Positions 7,477 to 15,425 of a DNA stretch of 64,000 nt are shown in pieces (within the stretch, counting starts at the first letter, position 1; the number at the start of each line of letters is the position of its first letter). Position numbers and translations under genes: made by a program. Where the stretch lies: assembly GCA_027063305.1 (NCBI GenBank), contig JAMORY010000013.1, forward strand, positions 1 to 64,000. The letters run 5' to 3'. Below the pieces are notes generated by a model that was not told the DNA's origin, ran no database searches, and worked only from the letters and a program-made list of their open reading frames with translations. This stretch comes from Sulfurovum sp. Lineage in GTDB: Bacteria > Campylobacterota > Campylobacteria > Campylobacterales > Sulfurovaceae.

Positions 7477-8154
7477 ATGGAATACATACAACCGATGCTT
7501 CAACTCCAACAACAGCTCAATGATGCGACAAACGGTGAAGGCTGGGAATATGGAATGACAAAGAACCAGAAGCGTATCGACTGGAGACGCTGTAGCTATC
7601 TTGAGTGTGCCGAACTGATCGAAAGCTATCCATGGAAACACTGGAAGAACATTGATGCTCAGCCCGACTATGAAAACATTAAAATTGAAGCAGTCGATAT
7701 TTGGCACTTCATTATGTCTCAGGCACTAAGCGACTATAAGAGACAAGATCTGGGTACTATCGAGGACCTTGCAAGAAGTATCACAAAACTCCCGAACTTT
7801 CAACAGTTCCAAGAAGATGTCGTTCCAACGACCAAGGACTATTATGCACAAATAGAGGTCGTAGAGAATTTGATGCGTACACTTTTTTGTAATAACGATA
7901 CCCAAAAGCTCATGGCAGCCTTTATTGATGTTGCCATGCAGTCAGGACTGAATCTCAAAAGCCTCTATAAACTCTATGTCGGCAAGAATATCCTCAACCA
8001 GTTCAGGCAGGATCACGGATATAAGGACGGAAGTTATATAAAGATATGGAATGGAGAAGAGGATAACGTCATTATGCAACGTATCCTTGATAAAATACCG
8101 GAAATCACACCCGAAGCACTCTACCAAAAACTTGAAGAGGCATACCCTGCATAA
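7477..8154 (+). CDS. dut: Dimeric dUTP diphosphatase (all-alpha type)
   Basis: The 225-residue protein matches the all-alpha dUTPase/dUDPase known in Campylobacter and trypanosomes. It has the paired acidic helices that bind magnesium (YLECAELIESYPWKHW about 39-54, and IKIEAVDIWHF about 67-78) and the C-terminal KNILNQFRQDHGYKDG stretch that binds the nucleotide. It hydrolyses dUTP to dUMP, keeping uracil out of DNA and supplying thymidylate synthesis. A GAGGA ribosome binding site precedes the start. It is a single-gene unit, divergent from the kinase operon and followed by a hairpin. Confidence 0.9.
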   Translation: MEYIQPMLQLQQQLNDATNGEGWEYGMTKNQKRIDWRRCSYLECAELIESYPWKHWKNIDAQPDYENIKIEAVDIWHFIMSQALSDYKRQDLGTIEDLARSITKLPNFQQFQEDVVPTTKDYYAQIEVVENLMRTLFCNNDTQKLMAAFIDVAMQSGLNLKSLYKLYVGKNILNQFRQDHGYKDGSYIKIWNGEEDNVIMQRILDKIPEITPEALYQKLEEAYPA

Positions 8155-8163
8155 ATAGCAGGG
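8145..8163 (+). terminator. Hairpin overlapping the dut stop codon
   Basis: CCCTGC and GCAGGG form a 6-bp stem around a 7-base loop that contains the dut stop codon. Only a short, delayed T run follows, so it is a modest terminator candidate between the convergent dut and lipoprotein genes. Confidence 0.4.
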
Positions 8164-8209
8164 AATGGCAGGCGTAGTTTTGTTTACTCCCTCTTAACGG
8201 CTTCTATCT

Positions 8210-8860
8210 TTAGTACATCGGACCTACAAGATCCTTCTCTACAACTTGGTTCCCGCGAACTGTGACCTTGGTTGCAATACGGATACTCTTAGGTGATTCA
8301 TACCCACACTCCTCACCACACTTGACCATACCGATAAGATAGTACTCTCCGGAAGGCACCCCATAGAAAGCAAAGTTCCCTTGATCATCCGAAGAGGTAA
8401 AGCGAAGATAGTTAAAGAGCCTATCGTCCGCTTTTGCCATTTTCCGCCCTCCGATATAGCTCTCTCGATACCACTGATCCGAGTAGCTTGTCTTTGGATT
8501 GAGATAAAGACGTGTCGATTTCCCATAAACCTTTCTATCATAACCGTCCGTAACGTAAATACGTCCCTTAACGGTTCCTTTTCCACTCTTTGCCAAACGT
8601 GCATACTCATTTGCAGGGAAAGGAATACGCGCGACCTTTCCATCTTCCGGTCTGATCACCGCTGCACTCTCACTAAGGTTCTGGTCAATATCGGAAATGT
8701 CAATATTCTCGGCATCCTCTTCACTACTGCTCCAGCCTGCAGATTGTGCTGCAGAAGAAATACGATCACCCGGCAGAGTAGGTAGTCCCCTCTCTACACA
8801 TCCAGTCATGAACCATAGGGTCAATAGTGGTACGATCACACTTAAAATTCTTCTTTTCAT
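8210..8860 (-). CDS. Lipoprotein with carboxypeptidase-regulatory-like domain
   Basis: The 216-residue protein starts with a lipoprotein signal (hydrophobic stretch, then lipobox FMTGC, Cys21). After an acidic linker, residues about 90-216 form a beta-rich domain with GTVKGRIYVTDG and DDQGNFAFYGVPSGEYYLIG, typical of carboxypeptidase regulatory-like (transthyretin-like) folds that carry adhesion or stability rather than catalysis. It is probably anchored in the outer or inner membrane. It stands alone between dut and the mnmE operon. Function unknown. Confidence 0.65.
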   Translation of the reverse strand: MKRRILSVIVPLLTLWFMTGCVERGLPTLPGDRISSAAQSAGWSSSEEDAENIDISDIDQNLSESAAVIRPEDGKVARIPFPANEYARLAKSGKGTVKGRIYVTDGYDRKVYGKSTRLYLNPKTSYSDQWYRESYIGGRKMAKADDRLFNYLRFTSSDDQGNFAFYGVPSGEYYLIGMVKCGEECGYESPKSIRIATKVTVRGNQVVEKDLVGPMY

Positions 8861-8908
8861 CTCACTTCCTTCTTCAATAATGTTGTATTGTACTATAGTA
8901 AATTTAGT

Positions 8909-9208
8909 TCAACACTTCTTTCTGTGGTTCTCAAAATATTTTTCCAAAAACCCTTTTGCCTCTTCATCGCCACTAAAGGCAACTTTTTGATACCAGAAGG
9001 CTGCTCGTGCACAACTCTTCTTTACCATATCACCTTTTTTATAACTACGTGCAAGATACTGCTGTGCATCGATATCACCCTCTTTTGCAAAACGTTGCAT
9101 ATGCCTGAACATACGTTTTTTTGCATAATAATAGTTTATTGTATGACGAATAAACCATATGGTAAAGAGTGCCAATGCACCGAAAAGATAGATCTCTAAA
9201 TCTTGCAT
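8909..9208 (-). CDS. Small membrane-anchored Sel1/TPR-like protein
   Basis: The 99-residue protein has one N-terminal membrane helix (about 7-27), a basic segment, and then one to two Sel1-like repeats (GDIDAQQYLARSYKKGD and RAAFWYQKVAFSGDEEAKGF). Such repeats mediate protein contacts. It begins one base after the mnmE stop and is probably the last gene of the rpmH-rnpA-yidC-jag-mnmE operon. It ends in KKC. No specific role can be named. Confidence 0.6.
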   Translation of the reverse strand: MQDLEIYLFGALALFTIWFIRHTINYYYAKKRMFRHMQRFAKEGDIDAQQYLARSYKKGDMVKKSCARAAFWYQKVAFSGDEEAKGFLEKYFENHRKKC

Positions 9209-9209
9209 G

Positions 9210-10550
9210 TTACTTCCCTAAACAGAACTCACCGAACATCTTATCGAGAATCTCTTCACTGTCATAGGGCTTCGAGATGGAGGAAATAGCCTTGACCGCC
9301 TCTTGCAAATGATATGAGAAGAACTCCAACTCTCCATGCAAAAGCGGCTCTTTAGCTTCGTAGATCGCCTTCTTGGCAAGTTCTACCGCTTCTATCTGCC
9401 GTGCAGAGATTAGCATCAACTCTTCACCTTCACCAATACTGTCCAGCAGTGCTTCAAGACGTTGAGTCAATACTTTGAACCCATGCTTCACACTAACCTC
9501 GACAGGATCAAAATCCTCAAAATGTTCACGTACCAATACTTGCGGCAGGTCCGATTTGTTAATAGCTACTATAACCTCTTTTTCTCTGTGATTTCTTACA
9601 AGAGAGAGGATCTTCTCATCTTCTGTATCGAACGGACGGGAACCGTCAAAAAGTGCGATCACGATATCAGCATCCTCTACTGAGCTGAGTGAACGCTCTA
9701 TCCCGATCTTCTCTATCGTATCGTCCGACTCTCTGATCCCTGCCGTATCGACAAGGCGGATTATATGCGACCCGATACGTACTTGCTCTTCTATCGTATC
9801 ACGTGTAGTTCCTGCAATATCACTGACGATCGCGCGATCATAGGAGAGAAGCGCGTTCAAAAGAGAGCTCTTCCCCACATTGGGTTTCCCGATGATCGCT
9901 ACTTTAAAGCCCTCTATTAGACCACGTCTTCGATGACTTGCATCGACAATCCGTTCTATCTTCTCTTCCAAAGCATTCAACTGCAAAAGGATACTGGAGA
10001 GGATATCATCCGGAATATCCTCTTCGGCATAGTCGATCATCACTTCCGAGTAGGCAAGGGAGCGCAAGAGCGCTTCACGGCTCTCATCGACAAAGGCTTT
10101 AAGCTCCCCTTTCATCTGCTTGGCAAGGATCTTGGCTGCATCGACACTTTTGGCTTCGATCAATTTGGAGATCGCTTCAGCCTCCGTCAGGTCGATCTTC
10201 CCGTTAAGGAACGCCCGTTTGGAGAACTCTCCGGGTAAGGCAAGTCTTACCCCCAAAGAGAGTATCGTATCAAGGATCTCCTGTGCGACGATCATTCCGC
10301 CATGACACTGAAACTCTACGATCTCTTCACCCGTAAAGCTGTTGGGTGCGGCAAAATAGATCATAATAGCCTGATCGATCAGGTCATCCGTTTTGTTATA
10401 AAGAGAGACAAGATGTGCATAGCGTGGTGTGATCTGCTCTTTTTTAGAGAGACTTTTTGCAACCTCAAGCGCACGTGAACCGCTTACACGTACGATCGAG
10501 ATAGAGGAGACACCATGTGCCGTAGCGATCGCTGTAATCGTATCAGACAT
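9210..10550 (-). CDS. mnmE: tRNA modification GTPase MnmE
   Basis: MnmE, with MnmG, installs the carboxymethylaminomethyl group on wobble U34 of certain tRNAs. The sequence shows the N-terminal tetrahydrofolate-binding domain (DTITAIATAHG, ISIVRVSG), a GTPase inserted in the helical domain (P-loop GKPNVGKSSLLNALL, DIAGTTRDT, DTAGI, NKSDLP) and the C-terminal CxGK motif (FCLGK) with the catalytic cysteine. ATG 10550 gives the standard N terminus MSDTITAIAT and overlaps jag by 8 bases; an ATG seven codons earlier is possible. Length (446 residues) is normal. Confidence 0.95.
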   Translation of the reverse strand: MSDTITAIATAHGVSSISIVRVSGSRALEVAKSLSKKEQITPRYAHLVSLYNKTDDLIDQAIMIYFAAPNSFTGEEIVEFQCHGGMIVAQEILDTILSLGVRLALPGEFSKRAFLNGKIDLTEAEAISKLIEAKSVDAAKILAKQMKGELKAFVDESREALLRSLAYSEVMIDYAEEDIPDDILSSILLQLNALEEKIERIVDASHRRRGLIEGFKVAIIGKPNVGKSSLLNALLSYDRAIVSDIAGTTRDTIEEQVRIGSHIIRLVDTAGIRESDDTIEKIGIERSLSSVEDADIVIALFDGSRPFDTEDEKILSLVRNHREKEVIVAINKSDLPQVLVREHFEDFDPVEVSVKHGFKVLTQRLEALLDSIGEGEELMLISARQIEAVELAKKAIYEAKEPLLHGELEFFSYHLQEAVKAISSISKPYDSEEILDKMFGEFCLGK

Positions 10551-11403
10551 GGAGTTTTTTATGGAATTCATTGATCACGACAAAGCGTTTACCCGACTTT
10601 GCCGTCTTGATCGCAACATACTTATCGGGAAATCTCTCTCTTAACTGCTCGAGTGCGATCTGTACCAAGATACCGTCAAGAAAGCGTGTCTTTCCTTTGC
10701 CGTACTTCTCGACATTCTCAATGACCGGCTGGATATAGTTTCGGATCATCTCTTGTTGAGAGGTCAGGAACTCTGCGATCTCAAGCTTGATATAGAGCTG
10801 ATACTTCGAGTGAAGCCAGTTAAAGAGCATATAGGAGAGTGCATTATAGCGATAGCCCTCTTTCCCGATAAGCAGTGCCGCATCCTCACCGTCGATAAAG
10901 ATCAAAGCGGTGTTATCCACCACATCCACTTCCACGACATCGATATCGAAACAGGAGAGATCGAAAAGATGTTTAAGGCTCTCTTCAACACTCTGGGCAA
11001 GTTCAACATCCACTTCCGGTTCATTAACAACATTACTCTTTTGATCCGATTCGAAAAAACTGTCTATGATATCATCTGTCTGCGGTTTAGAAACCTCCGA
11101 AAGTTCACCCATCGAAGTATTTTCTTCATAGTCGTCTTCCTTGAGAGATGAAATGATCTCATGTGCGACTTCCTCTTCAAGGGTTGCTGTCGTAGTAGTC
11201 GTATTCTTTTGAATATTGGGTTGTACAGGGATAGATGGTGTCTTATGTGTTGCGACGATGATCGCATTTTTTTTAAAGAGTCCCAAGACCCCTTTTGTGG
11301 GGTATTGGATAACCGTATATTGCAGTTCCGTTACAGAGCAGGAGAGTTCGTTTGCAGCAAGCTCATACGCCTCTTCAAGGGTAGGTGCTTCCACTTTTTT
11401 CAT
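10543..11403 (-). CDS. jag: Jag/KhpB-family RNA-binding protein
   Basis: The 286-residue protein opens with a Jag N-terminal domain (MKKVEAPTLEEAYELAANEL, then VIQYPTKGVLGLFKKNA), followed by an acidic low-complexity linker (about 65-130) and a KH domain with LLIGKEGYRYNALSYML near residue 185. The C-terminal part (FVVINEFHKKLHV) is short and basic; a classical R3H motif is not obvious. Jag/KhpB binds RNA and is widely cotranscribed with yidC; in other bacteria it affects division and envelope genes. It lies in the conserved order between yidC and mnmE. Confidence 0.85.
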   Translation of the reverse strand: MKKVEAPTLEEAYELAANELSCSVTELQYTVIQYPTKGVLGLFKKNAIIVATHKTPSIPVQPNIQKNTTTTTATLEEEVAHEIISSLKEDDYEENTSMGELSEVSKPQTDDIIDSFFESDQKSNVVNEPEVDVELAQSVEESLKHLFDLSCFDIDVVEVDVVDNTALIFIDGEDAALLIGKEGYRYNALSYMLFNWLHSKYQLYIKLEIAEFLTSQQEMIRNYIQPVIENVEKYGKGKTRFLDGILVQIALEQLRERFPDKYVAIKTAKSGKRFVVINEFHKKLHV

Positions 11404-13017
11404 TTACTTTCCTTTCTTTGCTGCTTTGTATTGCTCATACTTCTTATTGATATAGTACTGCTGTCCGATCGTAAAGATGTTGTTGACCACCCAGTAGAGT
11501 ACCAATCCTGACGGGAACGGCATAATGATGAACATCAATGCCATCAAGATAGGGAAGAACTGGAAGATCTTCTCTTGCAACGGATCGGTAAAGTTGTTCG
11601 GTGTGATCTTCTGCTGGAACCACATAGAAGCCCCCATCAAGATAGGGAGAATATAGTATGGATCCGCTGCTGCAAGGTTATCGATCCATCCCGGGATCCA
11701 TACGGCACCTTGAAGTTCATCCGCATTCAAAAGCACACGGTAGAGCGCAAAGAATACAGGGATCTGAAGGAGCATCGGCAAACATCCGCCCATCGGGTTG
11801 GCACCGTGTTTCTTATAGAGCTCCATCATCTTCATATTGAGCTTCGCCGGATCATCTTTATACTTCTCTTTAAGCTCTTTCATCTTCGGAGCGAGGTCTT
11901 TGAGCTTCTGCATAGACATCATTCCCTTGAAGGAGAGAGGGAAAAGTACAAGTTTGACCAAGAGAGTAAAGAGAATGATCGCCCATCCCCAGTTACCGAT
12001 CACACTATGGATCCAAAGAAGTACTTTAAAGAACGGTTTGGAAAGGAACGTGAACCATCCGAACTCAATCGCATCCGTCAATTCGGGATTGATCGATTCT
12101 AGGATCTTATACTCTTTAGGTCCGATATATCCGCCAAGATGCATCGACGGTTTACCCGTTACGAAGATCAGAGGATCCCCTTCTCCTACTTTAAGGATAG
12201 AGACATCCATACCACCTTTGAAGTCATAGAACATTGTAGCGACATAACGGTCAAAAGCAGATGCGATAATCGCATTTTTAAAGACTTCGTCCCCCTTTGC
12301 TTCTCCATCTTCGATCGTTGTGATCACACCGTCAGGTGTTTTGATCAATGCACCGCGAACAAGCATATACATGGAGTTATCAGCCATAGGACGATGTCCC
12401 GGAGTGACAAAGTATGCTTCCGGTTTGGATGTTTTGATCTCTACATCATATGCTCCGTTCGGTTGAACAGTCAATACTTTTGTTACGGTAACACGTGAAA
12501 GCTGCTGTGTCAATATCAATGTGACCGCTTTATCTTTTGCATCTACTGTACCGCTTAGTGATGCCGTATATGGCGTATTGAACGCCTCTTGGTTCAGTGC
12601 TGCATCCGCAAAACGTATCTCAAGCGGTTTTGCTACGTTCTTACCGAGGATCTGAGGCTTATGCCCCTCTGCATTCTGATACTTCTTCTCCAAAAGTTCG
12701 AACTGTGAGATACGACCGAGTTTATCAATGGTCATATTGAAGGTGTTGGAGACGACATTTACAAGTGGTGCATACGCGTGTTCCGCCTGTGGTGCGGCCG
12801 ATGCCTGTTTCCTTACACTGTTATCCGCCGATATGGGAGAAGGGGTCGTCTTATTGCTAAGAGCCGGTGTTGCCGGTGCCTGTTGTGCAGCCGTTGCTTG
12901 TTGCGCTTGCGGGTTCTGTACTTGCTGTGGTGGGAAAAGATAGCTGTAACCTACAAAAACAAGAAATGAGAGTGCCAATGCAATAAGTAATCGTTTATTT
13001 AAATCCTGTTGTTCCAA
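11404..13017 (-). CDS. yidC: Membrane protein insertase YidC
   Basis: The 537-residue protein has an N-terminal membrane helix (about 9-25), an Ala/Gln/Pro-rich linker, a large periplasmic beta-sandwich domain (about 80-340) and the five-helix insertase core of the 60KD_IMP family from about 345 (FGWFTFLSKPFFKVLLWIH, then LVLFPLSFKGMMSMQKLKDL and GGCLPMLLQIPVFFALYRVL). The conserved basic residue expected in the hydrophilic groove falls in the LFPLSFK segment. The basic C terminus suits ribosome contact. It inserts membrane proteins alone or with SecYEG. One base separates it from jag. Confidence 0.95.
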   Translation of the reverse strand: MEQQDLNKRLLIALALSFLVFVGYSYLFPPQQVQNPQAQQATAAQQAPATPALSNKTTPSPISADNSVRKQASAAPQAEHAYAPLVNVVSNTFNMTIDKLGRISQFELLEKKYQNAEGHKPQILGKNVAKPLEIRFADAALNQEAFNTPYTASLSGTVDAKDKAVTLILTQQLSRVTVTKVLTVQPNGAYDVEIKTSKPEAYFVTPGHRPMADNSMYMLVRGALIKTPDGVITTIEDGEAKGDEVFKNAIIASAFDRYVATMFYDFKGGMDVSILKVGEGDPLIFVTGKPSMHLGGYIGPKEYKILESINPELTDAIEFGWFTFLSKPFFKVLLWIHSVIGNWGWAIILFTLLVKLVLFPLSFKGMMSMQKLKDLAPKMKELKEKYKDDPAKLNMKMMELYKKHGANPMGGCLPMLLQIPVFFALYRVLLNADELQGAVWIPGWIDNLAAADPYYILPILMGASMWFQQKITPNNFTDPLQEKIFQFFPILMALMFIIMPFPSGLVLYWVVNNIFTIGQQYYINKKYEQYKAAKKGK

Positions 13018-13079
13018 AATAGTACCTTTAATAGTAGATAGTGAACGATAGTATAGTCTTTAGTGTGTTAAAAACCGTT

Positions 13080-13472
13080 TTAATTTTGAAGAAATGCAGT
13101 ACACTTTTTCAGTGCGTGAAGATAGGCTTTGCGAGTTACTGAGTAGCTTTCATTTAAAAGAGCGGGTTTTGCCACCAATACATATGATCCACGCTTAAGC
13201 TGATCGATATTCTCAATGAAATGTGCCCTAAGCAAACGCTTTGCTCTGTTTCGGTGAACTGCATTCCCTATTTTTTTACTGGCGACAAAACCTACTTTAT
13301 ACTCATTTGAACGTTGATAGAAAAGTACAAAATAGGGAGTGTGCCAAGTCTTGGTGGAGCGGTTATAGACTCCGTTAAACTCTTTACTGGTCTTTATGCG
13401 AGTAAAATGTTTAATCTTTCCGATGGGATTATACCGCCAATCTTTTTCTACCTTTTGCTCTTCTAGCAGCAA
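13080..13472 (-). CDS. rnpA: Ribonuclease P protein component
   Basis: RnpA binds the RNase P RNA that trims tRNA 5' ends. The family signature is clear: [20 protein letters not shown] with RLLRAHF directly after. The upstream part ([20 protein letters not shown]) is the usual N terminus. The start is uncertain: the ATG at 13472 gives 130 residues and overlaps rpmH by 44 bases in another frame, which is common for this gene pair; no ATG, GTG or TTG occurs later before the conserved region, so either this long form or an ATT/ATC start near IGKIKHFTR is used. Confidence 0.9.
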   Translation of the reverse strand: MLLEEQKVEKDWRYNPIGKIKHFTRIKTSKEFNGVYNRSTKTWHTPYFVLFYQRSNEYKVGFVASKKIGNAVHRNRAKRLLRAHFIENIDQLKRGSYVLVAKPALLNESYSVTRKAYLHALKKCTAFLQN

Positions 13473-13563
13473 TTACTTTTCTTCCGTTCTTCGTTTTCAT
13501 TCTTGTTCTAAAACCGTGTGTTCTTTTTCTTGGTGTGTTGTGTGGTTGGTATGTTCTTTTCAT
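13429..13563 (-). CDS. rpmH: 50S ribosomal protein L34
   Basis: This 44-residue, highly basic protein is L34: it starts [18 protein letters not shown], continues [20 protein letters not shown] and ends RKRLAV. It heads the operon that continues with rnpA, whose start lies inside rpmH. L34 sits deep in the 50S subunit. About 117 bases of AT-rich leader separate it from the next gene and should hold the operon promoter. Confidence 0.95.
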   Translation of the reverse strand: MKRTYQPHNTPRKRTHGFRTRMKTKNGRKVIAARRAKGRKRLAV

Positions 13564-13680
13564 CTTAATAGATCCTTCATCTGAATTCCCGCAATATACT
13601 TACGGGTATAGTTTGGACGCGATTTTACCTAAAAACGACTTAATCTATTCTAAGGTTTTGCCCAAATCACGCCGCCTTTC

Positions 13681-14160
13681 CTAGTAAAGGGTCTTAAAGA
13701 TGATCTCTCCACTGCTTTTTTGCTGCTGTGCCGCGATATATGTTTCGATCAGTCTAAAGATAATGTACTTGATATCGTGTGTCGTTGCACGTACTTCCAG
13801 TTCGATACAGTAAGGCTCTTTTGCATTATTATGCTTCAAATAACGCATCACCCTGTCACCAAAATGGAAACCGCCATCGATCTTAGTATCTTGACAGATG
13901 ATCGCATAGATCGACTTCTCCTTATCTATCTCAAATAGTATATCGGTATTACGTTTCTGACTCTCCAATATCTCCTTCACTTCACACTCTTGCGCTGAGA
14001 CAAGCATCACTACGAATGAACGCTCTTCTCCTCTATTCATAAGGTAGTAAACGATCTCGATCGTTGTTGAAATAGCATCCAACATCTTTGCCGCAAGTGC
14101 AATATCCTCTCCACCGAAGCGGATATTACCGCGACGTAATTCATTTTCTCTTGTAATCAT
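13681..14160 (-). CDS. Hypothetical protein, about 159 residues
   Basis: ATG 14160 follows GGAG at a good distance; a TTG four codons upstream is less likely. The product looks soluble, mixed alpha/beta, with no signal peptide or membrane helix. A central stretch (DILFEIDKEKSIYAIICQDT) and a C-terminal helix (HDIKYIIFRLIETYIAAQQQ) appear well formed, so it is probably a real gene; the balanced acidic and hydrophobic pattern suggests a signalling or regulatory domain, perhaps PAS- or GGDEF-like in fold, but no family motif is present. It is divergent from nspC. Confidence 0.6.
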   Translation of the reverse strand: MITRENELRRGNIRFGGEDIALAAKMLDAISTTIEIVYYLMNRGEERSFVVMLVSAQECEVKEILESQKRNTDILFEIDKEKSIYAIICQDTKIDGGFHFGDRVMRYLKHNNAKEPYCIELEVRATTHDIKYIIFRLIETYIAAQQQKSSGEIIFKTLY

Positions 14161-14238
14161 CCTATACTCCAAATTCTTTCATTATATGCCTGTGATTTAT
14201 TATATCATATTTTAGTTTCTACTGATATAATTCGCCCT

Positions 14239-15381
14239 ATGATGTATGTAAAAAATAGGAATAACCTCCCCTCCCCATGCTGGCTTCTTGATGAGGCGAA
14301 ATTGATCGAAAATGCAAAGTGCCTTTTTGATATCAAAGAAAAAAGCGGTGCGAAAATACTGCTTGCGCTTAAAGGGTATGCCCTCTGGAAGAGCTTTGAT
14401 ACCATCCGCCCCTATCTTGACGGCTGTTGTGCCAGCGGTCTGCATGAAGCGAAATTAGCGGACGAGATATTTCAAAAAGAGGTGCATACCTACTCTCCCG
14501 CATTCAAAGAAGAGGAGATCGAACAGATCGCTGCTATCTCCCATCATCTGGTATTCAATACTCCCGCTCAGTTCAAACGATTTGCCGCAAAAGCCAAAAG
14601 CATCAACCCTGAACTCTCACTGGGGTTACGGGTCAATCCGGAGTACTCCGCATCACCCAAAGAGATATACAATCCCTGCGGTACCTACTCCAGACTCGGA
14701 ACGACATCTGCCAACTTTGATGAATACCTACTTGGAGAGCTTGATGGACTGCACTTCCATGCACTCTGCGAGCAGGGAAGTGATGCGCTTGAATCGGTAC
14801 TGGAAGCATTCGAAGCAAAGTTCGGTGAGTATATCGGGCAAATGAAATGGATCAACTTCGGTGGCGGACACCATATTACCAAAAAGGGGTACGATAGACA
14901 AAAGCTCATCGATCTCATTCGGTCCTTTAAAGAGAAATACGATGTAGAGGTCTATCTTGAACCCGGAGAAGCAGTCGGTTGGGAGACGGGCGTATTGATC
15001 GCTACGGTGCTCGATATTGTGCATAACGGCATCGATATCGCCATCTTGGATACCTCCGCAGAGGCACACATGCCAGATACCATCATCATGCCTTACCGTG
15101 CGGAGGTCAGAGGTGCGGAGGCAGCAGGAGAGAAAGCCTACACATACCGTCTGGGAGGCAATACATGTCTTGCAGGGGATATCATGGGAGATTACAGCTT
15201 TGACGAACCGCTTCAAATAGGCGATAAGATCATCTTTGAAGATCAAATGCACTATACCATGGTCAAAGCAACCACCTTCAACGGTATCGAACTACCCGGC
15301 ATCGCCATCGAAAGAACGGACGGCACGATCGAAGTGCTCCGTGAATTCGGGTATGAGGATTTTAAAAATAGGCTTTCATAG
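14239..15381 (+). CDS. nspC: Carboxynorspermidine/carboxyspermidine decarboxylase
   Basis: NspC is a PLP enzyme of the alanine-racemase fold (group IV decarboxylase) that makes spermidine from carboxyspermidine, the route used by Campylobacterota in place of S-adenosylmethionine decarboxylase. Visible are the PLP lysine in ILLALKGYALW (about residue 46), the glycine loop WINFGGGHHIT (about 212-222), the EPGEAVGWE substrate/PLP segment and the second-subunit cysteine and aspartate in LGGNTCLAGDIMGDYSF. Length (380) is normal. An ATG one codon later is an equal start. The upstream dehydrogenase of the pathway is not in the window. Confidence 0.93.
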   Translation: MMYVKNRNNLPSPCWLLDEAKLIENAKCLFDIKEKSGAKILLALKGYALWKSFDTIRPYLDGCCASGLHEAKLADEIFQKEVHTYSPAFKEEEIEQIAAISHHLVFNTPAQFKRFAAKAKSINPELSLGLRVNPEYSASPKEIYNPCGTYSRLGTTSANFDEYLLGELDGLHFHALCEQGSDALESVLEAFEAKFGEYIGQMKWINFGGGHHITKKGYDRQKLIDLIRSFKEKYDVEVYLEPGEAVGWETGVLIATVLDIVHNGIDIAILDTSAEAHMPDTIIMPYRAEVRGAEAAGEKAYTYRLGGNTCLAGDIMGDYSFDEPLQIGDKIIFEDQMHYTMVKATTFNGIELPGIAIERTDGTIEVLREFGYEDFKNRLS

Positions 15382-15425
15382 ATAGCAGGTAGCAAACGTT
15401 ATCTGCTTCTTACTCCCTTTGCTCT

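Noticed and set aside
13564-13680. Replication origin next to rpmH
   Set aside because: rpmH adjoins oriC in many other bacteria, but no dnaA gene or cluster of TTATCCACA-type boxes is seen here, and in Campylobacterota this operon is not usually at the origin.
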